Source: JASGDC01 sp047606545
GTDB taxonomy: Bacteria; Actinomycetota; Actinomycetes; Actinomycetales; Micrococcaceae
Direction: 5' to 3'
DNA length: 64,000 nt
Assembly (NCBI GenBank): GCA_047606545.1
Contig: JASGEI010000020.1
Location: 1 to 64,000, forward strand
The notes under the pieces: generated by a model
The model's database searches: none
Told to the model about the DNA's origin: nothing
What the model saw: the letters and a program-made list of their open reading frames with translations, nothing else
In this document: piece after piece, positions 1 to 8,673 of the stretch
Numbering within the stretch: the first letter of the stretch is position 1
Layout: each line of letters starts with the position of its first letter
Made by a program: the position numbers and the translations under genes

Positions 1-25
1 AATATCATCATGCTATTATTAGTTT

Positions 26-175
26 ATGAAACAAATTGCATTAAGACTCCCAGATGAGCTAGATAAGAAATTAGTAGCAATCTCCAAAGAATATTACATG
101 TCTAAAAACACTGTAATAATCCAAGCAATCAAAGCATATACAGACAAATATGAAGAAGAAAAGGCAAAGGGTTGA
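26..175 (+). CDS. Small ribbon-helix-helix (CopG/Arc-like) DNA-binding protein
   Basis: A 49-residue protein starting MKQIALRLPDELDKKL. The N-terminal alternating beta-strand (KQIALRLP) followed by two predicted helices is the layout of ribbon-helix-helix antitoxins and plasmid or TA autoregulators. It ends in TGA, and the next gene begins with ATG only 3 nt later, so the two are surely co-transcribed with the PIN-type gene that follows. The likely role is dimeric DNA binding and operon autoregulation (family inference). It could also be the antitoxin of the downstream PIN protein. What lies upstream of the window is unknown. Confidence 0.7.
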   Translation: MKQIALRLPDELDKKLVAISKEYYMSKNTVIIQAIKAYTDKYEEEKAKG

Positions 176-178
176 AGA

Positions 179-490
179 ATGAGTGTGTTAGATGGTATTC
201 AAGAGCGATTTAGACGGTTTAAGACTCGAAAATTAGAAGACCTTATTACCGTTGATGAAGCTAGAGAAAAGCATGAAGTAAGTGAAACTATTCTTCAATA
301 TCATGCTCCAGAGGTTAGACGTAGAGAGATTAATGGTGTTATGCACTATTCCGAAGGAGATATTATCGCTCGTGATGAGCGTATTACTCGTGAAGTAGAA
401 GCTGATGCAGAACGGTTCAGTGGCATGTTTCTTAGTGATGAAGAGTATGAGAAGAAGTACAGTGCCTATGAAAATGGGAAGGAATTATAA
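179..490 (+). CDS. Excisionase/MerR-like helix-turn-helix small protein
   Basis: A 103-aa acidic protein. Residues about 22-66 (ITVDEAREKHEVSETILQYH, then a wing-like MHYSEGDIIARDERI) look like the winged HTH of excisionase/MerR-type proteins: an 'xxxEAxxxxxVSxxTL' recognition helix followed by 'xGxxxYxxxDI'. The C-terminal 40 residues are charged and probably helical. It is sandwiched between the ribbon-helix-helix gene (3 nt gap) and the PIN-domain gene (3 nt gap). I infer a regulator or antitoxin partner. Direct DNA binding is inferred from motif only, and I do not recognise a named family. Confidence 0.55.
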   Translation: MSVLDGIQERFRRFKTRKLEDLITVDEAREKHEVSETILQYHAPEVRRREINGVMHYSEGDIIARDERITREVEADAERFSGMFLSDEEYEKKYSAYENGKEL

Positions 491-493
491 GGT

Positions 494-1837
494 TTGAATT
501 CTGGTCGTCATTACCATATTATCCTTTCAGATACTAGTGTTATTAGTAAACCTGAACAGTATTTAGTTTTAGCTGAACTTGATAAACAAGGTTTATTCTC
601 TATACATGTTGATAAGCAAGTGTTAGGAGAGATGTCTAGAACATTTCTAAATACTGCTATGAAGCAATATAATCCTCGTGGCAATTCATACAAAATGTAT
701 AGAGCGAAAAAAGCAGCTATGAAAACTGCTATGGATTTTGCAATTAAATATACTGCACAGTCGGGTGAAGGTCAGCATCACAAGGGTATAGAACGTACTA
801 GCACTCCTAAAATAGTTGAAGAATACCGCAATGATCCTTCACTACCACTTAGCGATAGTATTAATACGGATTCAGCTATCAAAAAATCAGCAGATGATAT
901 TGGTGCTTCTATAGTTCTTACTAATAACACTGATGACTTTAACCTTCACGGTAATAAACTTGAATTTAGTAAAACAAAAGCAATAAGAATTAGTGATAAG
1001 CAAGCCCCCGAATATAAGCAAGTACCAATCCAATTTGGCCAAGATAAGTATAGTGCTATGAGTTTCTATGACTTCACCAACATGGTCCACGTTCAAGAAC
1101 CTGAACAAGTTAATAAAGCTATAGATAAAGCTCTTACAACTATTGTTAGAAATCCAGATACTTATAGGCAAAGAAAAAATGTAGATAACGCTAAAGATAA
1201 GAGAGATTTAGTATCAAGAATGTACGCTAAATATGCTTTAACTGGATCTCCATCAGGAACCAACCCACTATATGCAATAAATAACTACTTAAAATCCCGA
1301 AATCTAACACCACTAAACGCACAAGATATTGCTCAAGGTAACCATAATCTTGCAATTGATATTCAAAATCGTATTAACAAATACAAAAACATCGATACCA
1401 AAACTGCTTTTAGTAAAGTAGAAAAAATTGCAGAACCAGTACCTGATGCTATTTCTGATAAGACTTATAGAAGAATACAACAAAAGCATAATCGCAAAAC
1501 AAAACGTAACTTACGTAATATTATTTCAACGTCAATGGCAGAAGATGAGCATCTCTACAATAAATACGGAAATGAAGAAATCCCAAGCACACTACTAGGA
1601 CTTCTAAAGCAACAAACAAATAAAGTTATCGAAAAATATAACCAGAAACGTAACTTACAACGAGAACTAACGGCAACGAAACCTAACGCAATCTCATATA
1701 ATCAAAGAACTAAAAATACACACGATACACGTACTAAACAAATAAAAAGAGCTTTGAAACAAGAAAATAATAATGGCTATCACTATAGGACTGTAAATGG
1801 TAAACGAATTCGAGCTAAAAACCCAAAAAGAAAATAA
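494..1837 (+). CDS. PIN-domain protein with long basic C-terminal extension (candidate toxin)
   Basis: 447 aa from a TTG start 3 nt after the preceding stop; no ATG alternative lies near the PIN motif. Residues about 9-150 resemble a PIN nuclease: D13 in LSDTSVI, E46 in VLGEM, D126, and D147/D148 in a terminal IVLTNNTDDF strand, the usual acidic metal-binding set. PIN toxins such as VapC are about 130-150 aa, so the extra 300 Lys/Asn/Arg-rich residues are unusual; the tail ends in a strongly basic segment that might bind RNA or DNA. With the two small DNA-binding proteins upstream it forms a compact three-gene unit resembling a toxin-antitoxin operon. Nuclease function is inferred from motifs only. 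It is AT-rich and probably acquired. Confidence 0.55.
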   Translation: MNSGRHYHIILSDTSVISKPEQYLVLAELDKQGLFSIHVDKQVLGEMSRTFLNTAMKQYNPRGNSYKMYRAKKAAMKTAMDFAIKYTAQSGEGQHHKGIERTSTPKIVEEYRNDPSLPLSDSINTDSAIKKSADDIGASIVLTNNTDDFNLHGNKLEFSKTKAIRISDKQAPEYKQVPIQFGQDKYSAMSFYDFTNMVHVQEPEQVNKAIDKALTTIVRNPDTYRQRKNVDNAKDKRDLVSRMYAKYALTGSPSGTNPLYAINNYLKSRNLTPLNAQDIAQGNHNLAIDIQNRINKYKNIDTKTAFSKVEKIAEPVPDAISDKTYRRIQQKHNRKTKRNLRNIISTSMAEDEHLYNKYGNEEIPSTLLGLLKQQTNKVIEKYNQKRNLQRELTATKPNAISYNQRTKNTHDTRTKQIKRALKQENNNGYHYRTVNGKRIRAKNPKRK

Positions 1838-1899
1838 AGATATAAGGAGAATTAGGAAGTTAAGTATATAGTTCCCAAATAAATTACTTAAAACGATTG

Positions 1900-2163
1900 C
1901 TAATCATAATGATACTTACAACTAGCAATCTCAATAGCACGCTCTTCTGTAACTCGATAAATTAAACGATGCTCAACATTTATTCTTCTAGAAAACCAAC
2001 CTGAAAAATTATGTTTTAGAGCTTCAGGTTTACCAATACCGTCGGCTGCACCGTTGCGTTGAATATCTTTAATAAGCTGATTTATTCGTTTCAAGATTTT
2101 TTTATCTTGCTGTTGCCAATTGATATAGTCATTCCAACTTTTGCTGGAAAACTTAACCATCAT
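1900..2163 (-). CDS. yoeB: YoeB family mRNA endoribonuclease toxin
   Basis: 87 aa, the usual YoeB length. It shows the family pattern throughout: W10..Y13..W16..DKK.LKRIN, DGIGKPE (E47), SGWFSRRIN, EHRLIYR (R66), and the C-terminal CKYHYD with H85-Y86. E47, R66 and H85 match E. coli YoeB E46, R65 and H83, so the catalytic set is intact. YoeB binds the ribosome A site and cleaves mRNA when the antitoxin is degraded (family knowledge). The ATG overlaps the yefM stop as ATGA, the classic coupling of this pair. Confidence 0.95.
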   Translation of the reverse strand: MMVKFSSKSWNDYINWQQQDKKILKRINQLIKDIQRNGAADGIGKPEALKHNFSGWFSRRINVEHRLIYRVTEERAIEIASCKYHYD

Positions 2164-2420
2164 TCTAATAAATCCTTTATCTCGATATTTTTAGTATTAC
2201 CTTTGTTAAGTTCATTAATAGAATCCATCAAGTGTCGATGATTAGCCGGTGTCTTCATCAAGTACGCAGTTTCTTTGAGTGCTTGATACTCATCAAAAGG
2301 CACTATAACTACTGGCTCATGGCCTTTTCTAGTAATAATTACTTCCTCCTGATCGTCAGTAACGGTTTGTAAGGTTTTGGCATAATTCCTTCTTGATTCT
2401 GAGTAACTCATTGTCTTCAT
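2160..2420 (-). CDS. yefM: YefM family antitoxin (Phd/YefM)
   Basis: 86 aa from the ATG at 2420 (MKTMSYSESRRNYAKTL), which aligns with the normal YefM N-terminus (M.T.SYSE.R..). The frame is open for 19 more codons to 2477, but that extension would cover part of the operator, so I prefer the inner start. N-terminal residues 1-55 form the Phd/YefM DNA-binding fold (VIITRKGHEPVVIVPFDEY); the C-terminus (about 60-86, NKGNTKNIEIKDLLE) would wrap the YoeB toxin. It represses its own operon with YoeB as co-repressor (family knowledge). The 4-nt ATGA overlap with yoeB supports translational coupling. Confidence 0.93.
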   Translation of the reverse strand: MKTMSYSESRRNYAKTLQTVTDDQEEVIITRKGHEPVVIVPFDEYQALKETAYLMKTPANHRHLMDSINELNKGNTKNIEIKDLLE

Positions 2421-2470
2421 TGCCTTGCGCTGCTTCCTAGTCAAACTCATGCTGTGCAATAACTTGTACC

Positions 2471-2488
2471 TGTACATTTAACTGTACA
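2471..2488. promoter_or_regulatory. YefM-YoeB operator: paired TGTACA motifs
   Basis: Two TGTACA hexamers (2471-2476 and 2483-2488) lie just upstream of yefM, 12 bp apart centre to centre. Each is self-palindromic. TGTACA-core palindromes with this spacing are the known YefM/YefM-YoeB operator in E. coli, so this is very likely the autoregulatory site. A third TGTACA occurs at 2539-2544. Confidence 0.75.
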
Positions 2489-2519
2489 CTATAAATTTTA
2501 AAGAAAGTAAAATTTATAG
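2489..2519. repeat. 12-bp perfect inverted repeat between divergent genes
   Basis: CTATAAATTTTA (2489-2500) and its exact reverse complement (2508-2519) are separated by 7 nt. It sits between yefM (-) and the 886-aa gene (+), directly next to the TGTACA operator. There is no T-run typical of a terminator, and the arms contain TATAAA-like promoter sequence. It may be an operator or overlapping promoter region. Confidence 0.5.
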
Positions 2520-2581
2520 CTATGCCGCCAAAGATGACTGTACATTCATGCACTATCTATAACCTTATCTTTGATGGTATG

Positions 2582-2587
2582 TATAAT
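2582..2587 (+). promoter_or_regulatory. Candidate -10 element (TATAAT)
   Basis: A perfect TATAAT lies 30 bp before the ATG of the 886-aa gene. No good -35 is visible at 16-18 bp, so this is a weak call. Confidence 0.35.
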
Positions 2588-2617
2588 TATGCACAGTTAG
2601 TTTTAGATAGCTGATAG

Positions 2618-5278
2618 ATGATAGTAGAAAAAGTAATGACTGAAGAGTTTGAGCCACAAAAACTGCCTGACATAATCAATGAATTAGTCGCAGACTTAGA
2701 CACTGATGCTCAATATTTTATTAAACAACTTAAAAGTAATACTGAAATTTTTATTGAGATTTTAGAAGAAGAAGCTGAGTTGTTTGTCGAAAAAGCTAAA
2801 CATGAGTTAAGAAAAGGCTCTTCACAATTAAAAGCAATTATTAAATCTGTTATAAAAGCTTACCGAACTTTGGGCCACGGCATTAAAAGTGAAGATCTAC
2901 AAAAAACAATTAGCTATTTTTCCGAAGAAATAAAAGGAATTATTCAAGAAAACCGAGATATCAAAGGCATCACCAGAGAAAGCCAAATAAAATTAAGTGA
3001 ATACGATACTCAATATCTTGAATATCTCAAGCGATTAACAAAAGCTAATACGGAAATTGAAGCGTTCATTCAAAAAATAAAATATGATTATGATGAAGAA
3101 CTTGAACTATTAAAACAAAAATTCTTAAGTCAGCTGGAGCTTCCTAATATAGTAGCTGCTATTGAAGAAAAAGATGAACTTTCACTTCCAGCACATGAGA
3201 AAAAATTAATTCAAGAGACTCGAAAAAGCTACAATAAGAAAATTGCCAAACTAAATTCTGCTGCAAAAAATGACAATATTTTCACTGAAGAACAAAAGAC
3301 AAAACTGGTAAAGATTAAAAAACAACTACAGCAAGAAGTAAACTACTTTGAATCTGAGATAAAAGCCAGTAACACCAAAATACTTAATTTTCATAAAGAA
3401 GAGCTAATTAAATATCAAAAACAATTGGTTTCAACTTTTGCACAAAAAATGTCTAAACCTTATTTAGAAAAGTCTGGCAGTAGTCTTGCTACAGAAGATA
3501 TCTCCGAAGAGACTGTTGTTAAACTAAGTCAAAACTACGAAAAAAGTATTAAAAAGAAACTCGATAAAATATTAATTAACCTTGATAAAGATTTGAAACA
3601 AAAACTTAATAAAAAACTTAAAGAAATAGACAAAGAGAGCAAAAAGTTTTTCCCACAAAAACGTAAAGACTTGGTTACTTCCAGTATTGAAAAGATGGAA
3701 GAATATCGCGAAGCTGAATTGCTAGGTATTTCTGCTGAATTAAACTTTACCTTCCAGAGTTTACTTAAAGGTTTTACGAAAGAACTTAAAACAGAACTAT
3801 ATAAAAACCTTGAACTTGAGCGCGAAGCTAAATTTAATAAGTTCGTCGTAGAAGCAGAAACAAGTCTCGAAAAAATCTTGCTAAATGACCATCGCCTTGA
3901 TCTTGTTTCTACTGGCAAAACTGTTCTTCATAAAAATTTAAAAGCTAATAAAAAATATCCAAAATATGCAAATAAAGTAGAAGATAAACTACAAAAACTT
4001 AATAAAACTCACACAAAAGTATTAGAAAAAACTCATAATGAAATACTAAAAGTACTTATTGAAGCTCAGAATGAAAGCTATAAAAGACAATATAAAAAAG
4101 AGTTCCGTAAAAAAGCTAAACAGCTTGATAAGAAGTTAAATAAAACTCTTAAAAGAGCTACTGAATCTCAGCTTGCCAATGAAGCTAATATCAAATACAA
4201 GCTTACACAATTAATGCAGGACTTTGACCATATTGAAGAAGACTTAACTGAAAAGCTTAATAACTATAAATGGCGTTCTAAGACTCAAGAATTAGAAGTA
4301 CCACTTCCCCATAGTTACACCGATTTATGCAGGATTTTGAAAATAACGCATAATATTGGTTCAGCGAGATTGATTCAAAAGTTGACTACTAAATCAGGTA
4401 ATTACCGCTGGATTGTTTATATTCCAGGTGTACAGCATTTTAAACTTAATGCCTACCACCCTAATGTACACAATATTCCAAATAGTGTCCGTGAGTTTTT
4501 AGATAAAAGTGAAACTGGACATCGTGAAACCATAAAACAAGCAATAAAAGCTGCTGGTATTGGCATTGGCGATGAAGTCTTATTGGTAGGACATAGTCTA
4601 GGTGGAATGAGTGCAATCAACTTACTTAGTGATGATGATTTTATGCAGCGATATAAGGCAGTAGGTTTAATTACTTTCGGCTCACCTAATAAACATAAAA
4701 AATTACCAGAAACTACTCGAGTGCCAATTTTACGAGTGGAAAATTCGAAAGATCCAATACCAAAATTCAGTAATCTAAAAAATGAGCAAACTCGGAAAAT
4801 CCAGGATAGAGTCATAACACTCTATCCTCCTCGATTACCTAAAGGTTCACTACATCCACAAACTAGTTTTATCGAACCACACGATTTAAAAACTTATATT
4901 AAAAATGTTAAAAAACTTGATGAAGATAAAGAAACCACTCATATCGATCAACGGAAATTAAATGCCATACTAAAAGATTTTATGGACTCTGCTATTTATC
5001 ACACTACTTTTTCCTATAAGCATGAACGCTCTACGGCTGCAATTCTTAATGAGATAAAAATACGTAATGAAGTAAATGACTTTATCTCTGTATTAACTCC
5101 ACAATATAAAAATGAGTTTTATCTTAAGAGTGCAAGGGCGCCATATAAATTAGTGAAACAACGTTACCAAGCAATGAGTAAAGCTAGTCAGAAATATATT
5201 CAAGAACATCTTAATGTATTTCCAGATTGGTTGATTGAAATGCTTCTAAAGATTGATAAATCTATAAAAGATAGCTAA
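2618..5278 (+). CDS. Large coiled-coil protein with C-terminal lipase-like alpha/beta hydrolase domain
   Basis: 886 aa. Residues about 1-555 are almost wholly charged (Lys/Glu), predicted long helices and coiled coil, with no signal peptide or membrane segment. Residues about 590-770 form a lipase/alpha-beta-hydrolase module: a strand (RWIVYIPGVQ), the nucleophile elbow VGHSLGG with S660, LITFGSPN, candidate acid D712 (ENSKDPIPKF) and candidate His H755 (EPHDLKTY). The substrate is unknown; the triad resembles class-3 lipases and acyl hydrolases. It starts at ATG 2618 with no clear Shine-Dalgarno; ATG 2636 is an alternative. It is AT-rich, beside two TA modules and upstream of the housekeeping tkt operon, so probably accessory. 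It might be an effector, secreted toxin or phage-defence phospholipase. I do not recognise a named family for the full protein. Confidence 0.7.
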   Translation: MIVEKVMTEEFEPQKLPDIINELVADLDTDAQYFIKQLKSNTEIFIEILEEEAELFVEKAKHELRKGSSQLKAIIKSVIKAYRTLGHGIKSEDLQKTISYFSEEIKGIIQENRDIKGITRESQIKLSEYDTQYLEYLKRLTKANTEIEAFIQKIKYDYDEELELLKQKFLSQLELPNIVAAIEEKDELSLPAHEKKLIQETRKSYNKKIAKLNSAAKNDNIFTEEQKTKLVKIKKQLQQEVNYFESEIKASNTKILNFHKEELIKYQKQLVSTFAQKMSKPYLEKSGSSLATEDISEETVVKLSQNYEKSIKKKLDKILINLDKDLKQKLNKKLKEIDKESKKFFPQKRKDLVTSSIEKMEEYREAELLGISAELNFTFQSLLKGFTKELKTELYKNLELEREAKFNKFVVEAETSLEKILLNDHRLDLVSTGKTVLHKNLKANKKYPKYANKVEDKLQKLNKTHTKVLEKTHNEILKVLIEAQNESYKRQYKKEFRKKAKQLDKKLNKTLKRATESQLANEANIKYKLTQLMQDFDHIEEDLTEKLNNYKWRSKTQELEVPLPHSYTDLCRILKITHNIGSARLIQKLTTKSGNYRWIVYIPGVQHFKLNAYHPNVHNIPNSVREFLDKSETGHRETIKQAIKAAGIGIGDEVLLVGHSLGGMSAINLLSDDDFMQRYKAVGLITFGSPNKHKKLPETTRVPILRVENSKDPIPKFSNLKNEQTRKIQDRVITLYPPRLPKGSLHPQTSFIEPHDLKTYIKNVKKLDEDKETTHIDQRKLNAILKDFMDSAIYHTTFSYKHERSTAAILNEIKIRNEVNDFISVLTPQYKNEFYLKSARAPYKLVKQRYQAMSKASQKYIQEHLNVFPDWLIEMLLKIDKSIKDS

Positions 5279-5485
5279 ATCTATATTGGGATTCTTCTAT
5301 ATTTTATTCTTGACTAAAACCAGTGAATGTGAACTAGGTAATAATCGACTATTAAGCTACTGTTTCTTGTTAATTGTGTACATAAATTAGTAAAGTCTAC
5401 CTTAATGCTGTATTACTTCTCAATAAAGGGATAAGCTGGATATGTACAAAACTATAAATTCATTTATGAGGAGGGATTGCCCCCT

Positions 5486-7564
5486 ATGTCTAAATTAGAA
5501 TGGACAGAATTAGATAAAAAAGCTGTAGATACGGTACGTGTACTTGCCGCTGATGCAGTTGAAAAAGTTGGAAATGGTCACCCAGGTACAGCAATTAGCT
5601 TAGCTCCTGTTGCCTATATGCTCTACCACAAGGTTATGAATCATGATCCTAGTGATATGAATTGGATTGGTCGTGACCGTTTTATTCTTTCCTGTGGACA
5701 CTCAAGCCTTACCCAATACATCCAACTTTACCTATCTGGTTACGATGTTTCACTCGATGATCTAAAGGCACTTCGTACTTTTGGTTCTAATACACCTGCT
5801 CACCCAGAATATGGTCACACTGATGGTGTAGAAATGACTACCGGTCCTTTGGGGCAAGGTCTGGCAACTGCTGTTGGTTTTGCATACGGACAACGCCGTC
5901 TACGTGGACTGATGGACCCAGAAGCTAAACAAGGTGAAAGTCCATTCGACCATCATATCTATGTACTAGCTTCTGACGGTGACATCATGGAAGGTATTAC
6001 TAGCGAAGCTGGTTCCCTAGCTGGTCATCAAGAGCTTGGTAACTTGGTTGTTATTTACGATCAAAATAAAATTTCTATTGAAGATGATACGGATATTTCA
6101 TTCACTGAAGATGTGTTAAAACGCTACGAAGCTTATGGGTGGCACACCCAAGAAGTAAATTGGCGAAAAGGTGAAGAATATTACGAAGATGTAGATGCTT
6201 TATATGAAGCTATCGAAACTGCAAAAGCTGAAACTGGTAAGCCTTCAATTATTTCACTAAAGACAATCATTGGTTGGCCATCACCTACTAAACAAAATAC
6301 AGGTAAAATCCATGGTTCTGCTTTAGGTGAAGAAGAACTTCGTGGTCTTAAAGAAACTCTTGCTTTTGATCCAGATAAGACATTCGATGTTAGCGATAAA
6401 GTGCTGGACCATACTCATGAAACTAAGAAAAAGGGTAAAAAGCTCCACAAAGAATGGCACAAGAAGTTAGAAAAGTGGGAAAAGGATCATAAGGAAGAAG
6501 CAGAGCTCTTAGAACGTTTGAAGACATATGAACTTCCTAAAGGATGGGATAAAGCACTTCCAACTTTCTCTGATGACAGTCCTATCTCTACTCGTAAAGC
6601 ATCTGGTCAAGTATTAACTGCAATCGGTCCTGAACTTCCAGAACTTTGGGGTGGTTCAGCAGATCTTGCAGAATCTAACAATACTACTATTGAAGGTTCA
6701 CCATCATTCATTCCTAAAGAACATCAGACTGAAGAATGGCGCGGTGGTCCATACGGACGCGTATTGCACTTCGGTATCCGTGAGCACGCAGCAGCTGCAA
6801 TCGTTAATGGTATTACCTTAACTAGCCATACTCGTGCTTTTGCTGGTACTTTCCTAGTATTCAGTGACTACCAGAAACCAGCAATTCGTTTAAGTGCAAT
6901 CATGAAGATTCCTTCAATTTATGTTTGGACTCACGACTCAATCGGTCTAGGCGAAGATGGGGCAACTCACCAACCAGTAGAGCACTTATGGGCGCTACGT
7001 TCAATTCCTGGTTTCGATGTAGTGCGTCCAGCTGATGCAAATGAAGTTACAGTAGCTTGGAAGACTATCTTAAACAATACTGATCGTCCAGCTGGTATTA
7101 TCCTTACTCGTCAAGATGTTCCAGTATTTAATCGTAAAGATAATGCATCTGCAAATGATGTAGCTAAGGGTGGTTACATCCTTTCAGAAGCTAAAGGCTC
7201 AAAACCAGAAGTGATTTTAATTGCTACTGGTTCTGAAGTTGCAATTGCCATGGAAGCTCAAGAAAAGCTTGAAAAAGAAGGCACTGCAACTCGTGTAGTT
7301 TCTATGCCTTGTGTGGAATGGTTCAACGAGCAAACAAAAGCATACCAAGACAAGGTATTGCCTAAGGATGTTAAAGCTCGAGTATCTATTGAGGCTGGAC
7401 ATGGTATCGGCTGGCGTGAATATGTTGGCGATGCAGGTCAAGTTATTTCACTAGATCACTATGGTGCATCTGGTGATTACAAGACACTATACAAAGAATT
7501 TGGATTTACTCCAGAAGCTGTCGTTGAAGCAGCACAAAAGTCTATCAAGGAAGCAGGAAAATAA
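5486..7564 (+). CDS. tkt: Transketolase
   Basis: 692 aa from ATG 5486, preceded by a strong GAGGAGGGA 9 nt upstream; the TTG at 5477 lies against this ribosome site and is rejected. The enzyme transfers two-carbon ketol units between sugar phosphates using thiamine pyrophosphate and a divalent metal. Visible motifs: GHPGTA (31-36) and CGH (about 70-72), the TPP-binding SDGDIMEG (163-170) with N194 downstream, and the pyrimidine-domain GIREHAAAAIVNG. The lysine-rich insertion after the TPP domain is common in actinobacterial enzymes. It is the first gene of the tkt-tal-pgi-zwf-opcA-pgl operon; its stop overlaps the tal start as TAATG. Confidence 0.97.
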   Translation: MSKLEWTELDKKAVDTVRVLAADAVEKVGNGHPGTAISLAPVAYMLYHKVMNHDPSDMNWIGRDRFILSCGHSSLTQYIQLYLSGYDVSLDDLKALRTFGSNTPAHPEYGHTDGVEMTTGPLGQGLATAVGFAYGQRRLRGLMDPEAKQGESPFDHHIYVLASDGDIMEGITSEAGSLAGHQELGNLVVIYDQNKISIEDDTDISFTEDVLKRYEAYGWHTQEVNWRKGEEYYEDVDALYEAIETAKAETGKPSIISLKTIIGWPSPTKQNTGKIHGSALGEEELRGLKETLAFDPDKTFDVSDKVLDHTHETKKKGKKLHKEWHKKLEKWEKDHKEEAELLERLKTYELPKGWDKALPTFSDDSPISTRKASGQVLTAIGPELPELWGGSADLAESNNTTIEGSPSFIPKEHQTEEWRGGPYGRVLHFGIREHAAAAIVNGITLTSHTRAFAGTFLVFSDYQKPAIRLSAIMKIPSIYVWTHDSIGLGEDGATHQPVEHLWALRSIPGFDVVRPADANEVTVAWKTILNNTDRPAGIILTRQDVPVFNRKDNASANDVAKGGYILSEAKGSKPEVILIATGSEVAIAMEAQEKLEKEGTATRVVSMPCVEWFNEQTKAYQDKVLPKDVKARVSIEAGHGIGWREYVGDAGQVISLDHYGASGDYKTLYKEFGFTPEAVVEAAQKSIKEAGK

Positions 7565-8673
7565 TGACTTCTACTCCAACTGAATTATTGCTAGAAAATG
7601 GTGTAGCTGTTTGGCTAGATGATCTTTCTCGCGAACGCATTGAAAGTGGCAACCTAAAAGAAATGATTACTAAATTTAGTATCAATGGTGTTACTACTAA
7701 CCCAACAATCTTCGCAGGTGCCCTATCAAACGGTAAAGCATACAGTGCACAGCTAAAAGAGCTTGCGGCAGAAAATGCAAGTGTTGAAGATGCAGTATTT
7801 GAAATGACTACAGATGACGTAGCTAACGCATGTGACATCTTTAAGCCAGTTGCAGAAAAGTCTGATTATGTAGACGGTCGTGTTTCTATTGAAGTGGATC
7901 CACTACTAGCTCGTGAAACAGAAGGAACTGTAGAATCTGCTAAGAAGATTGCTAAGAAAATTAACAAAGAAAATCTTCTTGTTAAGATTCCAGCAACTAT
8001 CGAAGGTCTTAAAGCAATCGAAGAAGTAATTGGTGCCGGTATTAGCGTCAACGTTACTTTGATTTTCTCTTTAGAACGTTACCAAAAAGTTATTAACGCA
8101 TACTTCGCTGGCCTAAAGCTTGCTAAGAAGAATGGCAAAGACCTTTCTAAGATTCACTCAGTTGCTTCTTTCTTCGTATCTCGTGTGGATACTGAAGTTG
8201 ATGCTCAGCTTGATAAGATTGACACGGATGAAGCTAATGAACTAAAGAGCAAGGCTGGACTTGCAAATGCTCGCTTGGCTTACGAAGTTTATGAAAAGTC
8301 ATTAGAAACTAGCGACTGGAAAGAACTCAAAGCTGAAGGTGCTAATACTCAGCGTCCACTGTGGGCTTCTACAGGCGTAAAGGACCCTAACCTTTCTGAT
8401 ACGCTTTACGTAGAAGGTCTAGTTGCTAAAGACACTGTAAACACCATGCCTGAGAAGACTTTAGAAGCTACTTATGACCACGGCAAAATTACTGGTGACA
8501 CAATTACTGGTACTTACGATGACTCAAGGAAAGTTATTAAGGATCTTGAAAAACTAGGCATTTCTTATGACGAAGTTGTAAACAAGCTTGAAGAAGAAGG
8601 CCTTGATAAGTTCGTAGCTAGCTGGAAAGAACTACTTGAAACTGTAGAAACTGGTCTTAAGGAAAATAAATAA
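7564..8673 (+). CDS. tal: Transaldolase
   Basis: 369 aa, normal for the actinobacterial Tal subfamily. It moves a dihydroxyacetone unit between sedoheptulose-7-P and glyceraldehyde-3-P. The N-terminal signature GVTTNPTIF (42-50) and the Schiff-base lysine K141 in NLLVKIPAT are present, as is the later VNVTLIFS strand. Its ATG shares one base with the tkt stop (TAATG), and its own stop overlaps the pgi ATG in the same way, so translation is coupled on both sides. Confidence 0.97.
   Translation: MTSTPTELLLENGVAVWLDDLSRERIESGNLKEMITKFSINGVTTNPTIFAGALSNGKAYSAQLKELAAENASVEDAVFEMTTDDVANACDIFKPVAEKSDYVDGRVSIEVDPLLARETEGTVESAKKIAKKINKENLLVKIPATIEGLKAIEEVIGAGISVNVTLIFSLERYQKVINAYFAGLKLAKKNGKDLSKIHSVASFFVSRVDTEVDAQLDKIDTDEANELKSKAGLANARLAYEVYEKSLETSDWKELKAEGANTQRPLWASTGVKDPNLSDTLYVEGLVAKDTVNTMPEKTLEATYDHGKITGDTITGTYDDSRKVIKDLEKLGISYDEVVNKLEEEGLDKFVASWKELLETVETGLKENK

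Noticed and set aside
5377..5451. Further TGTACA sites upstream of tkt as YefM targets
   Set aside because: Single unpaired hexamers without the 12-bp partner spacing are expected by chance in AT-rich DNA.
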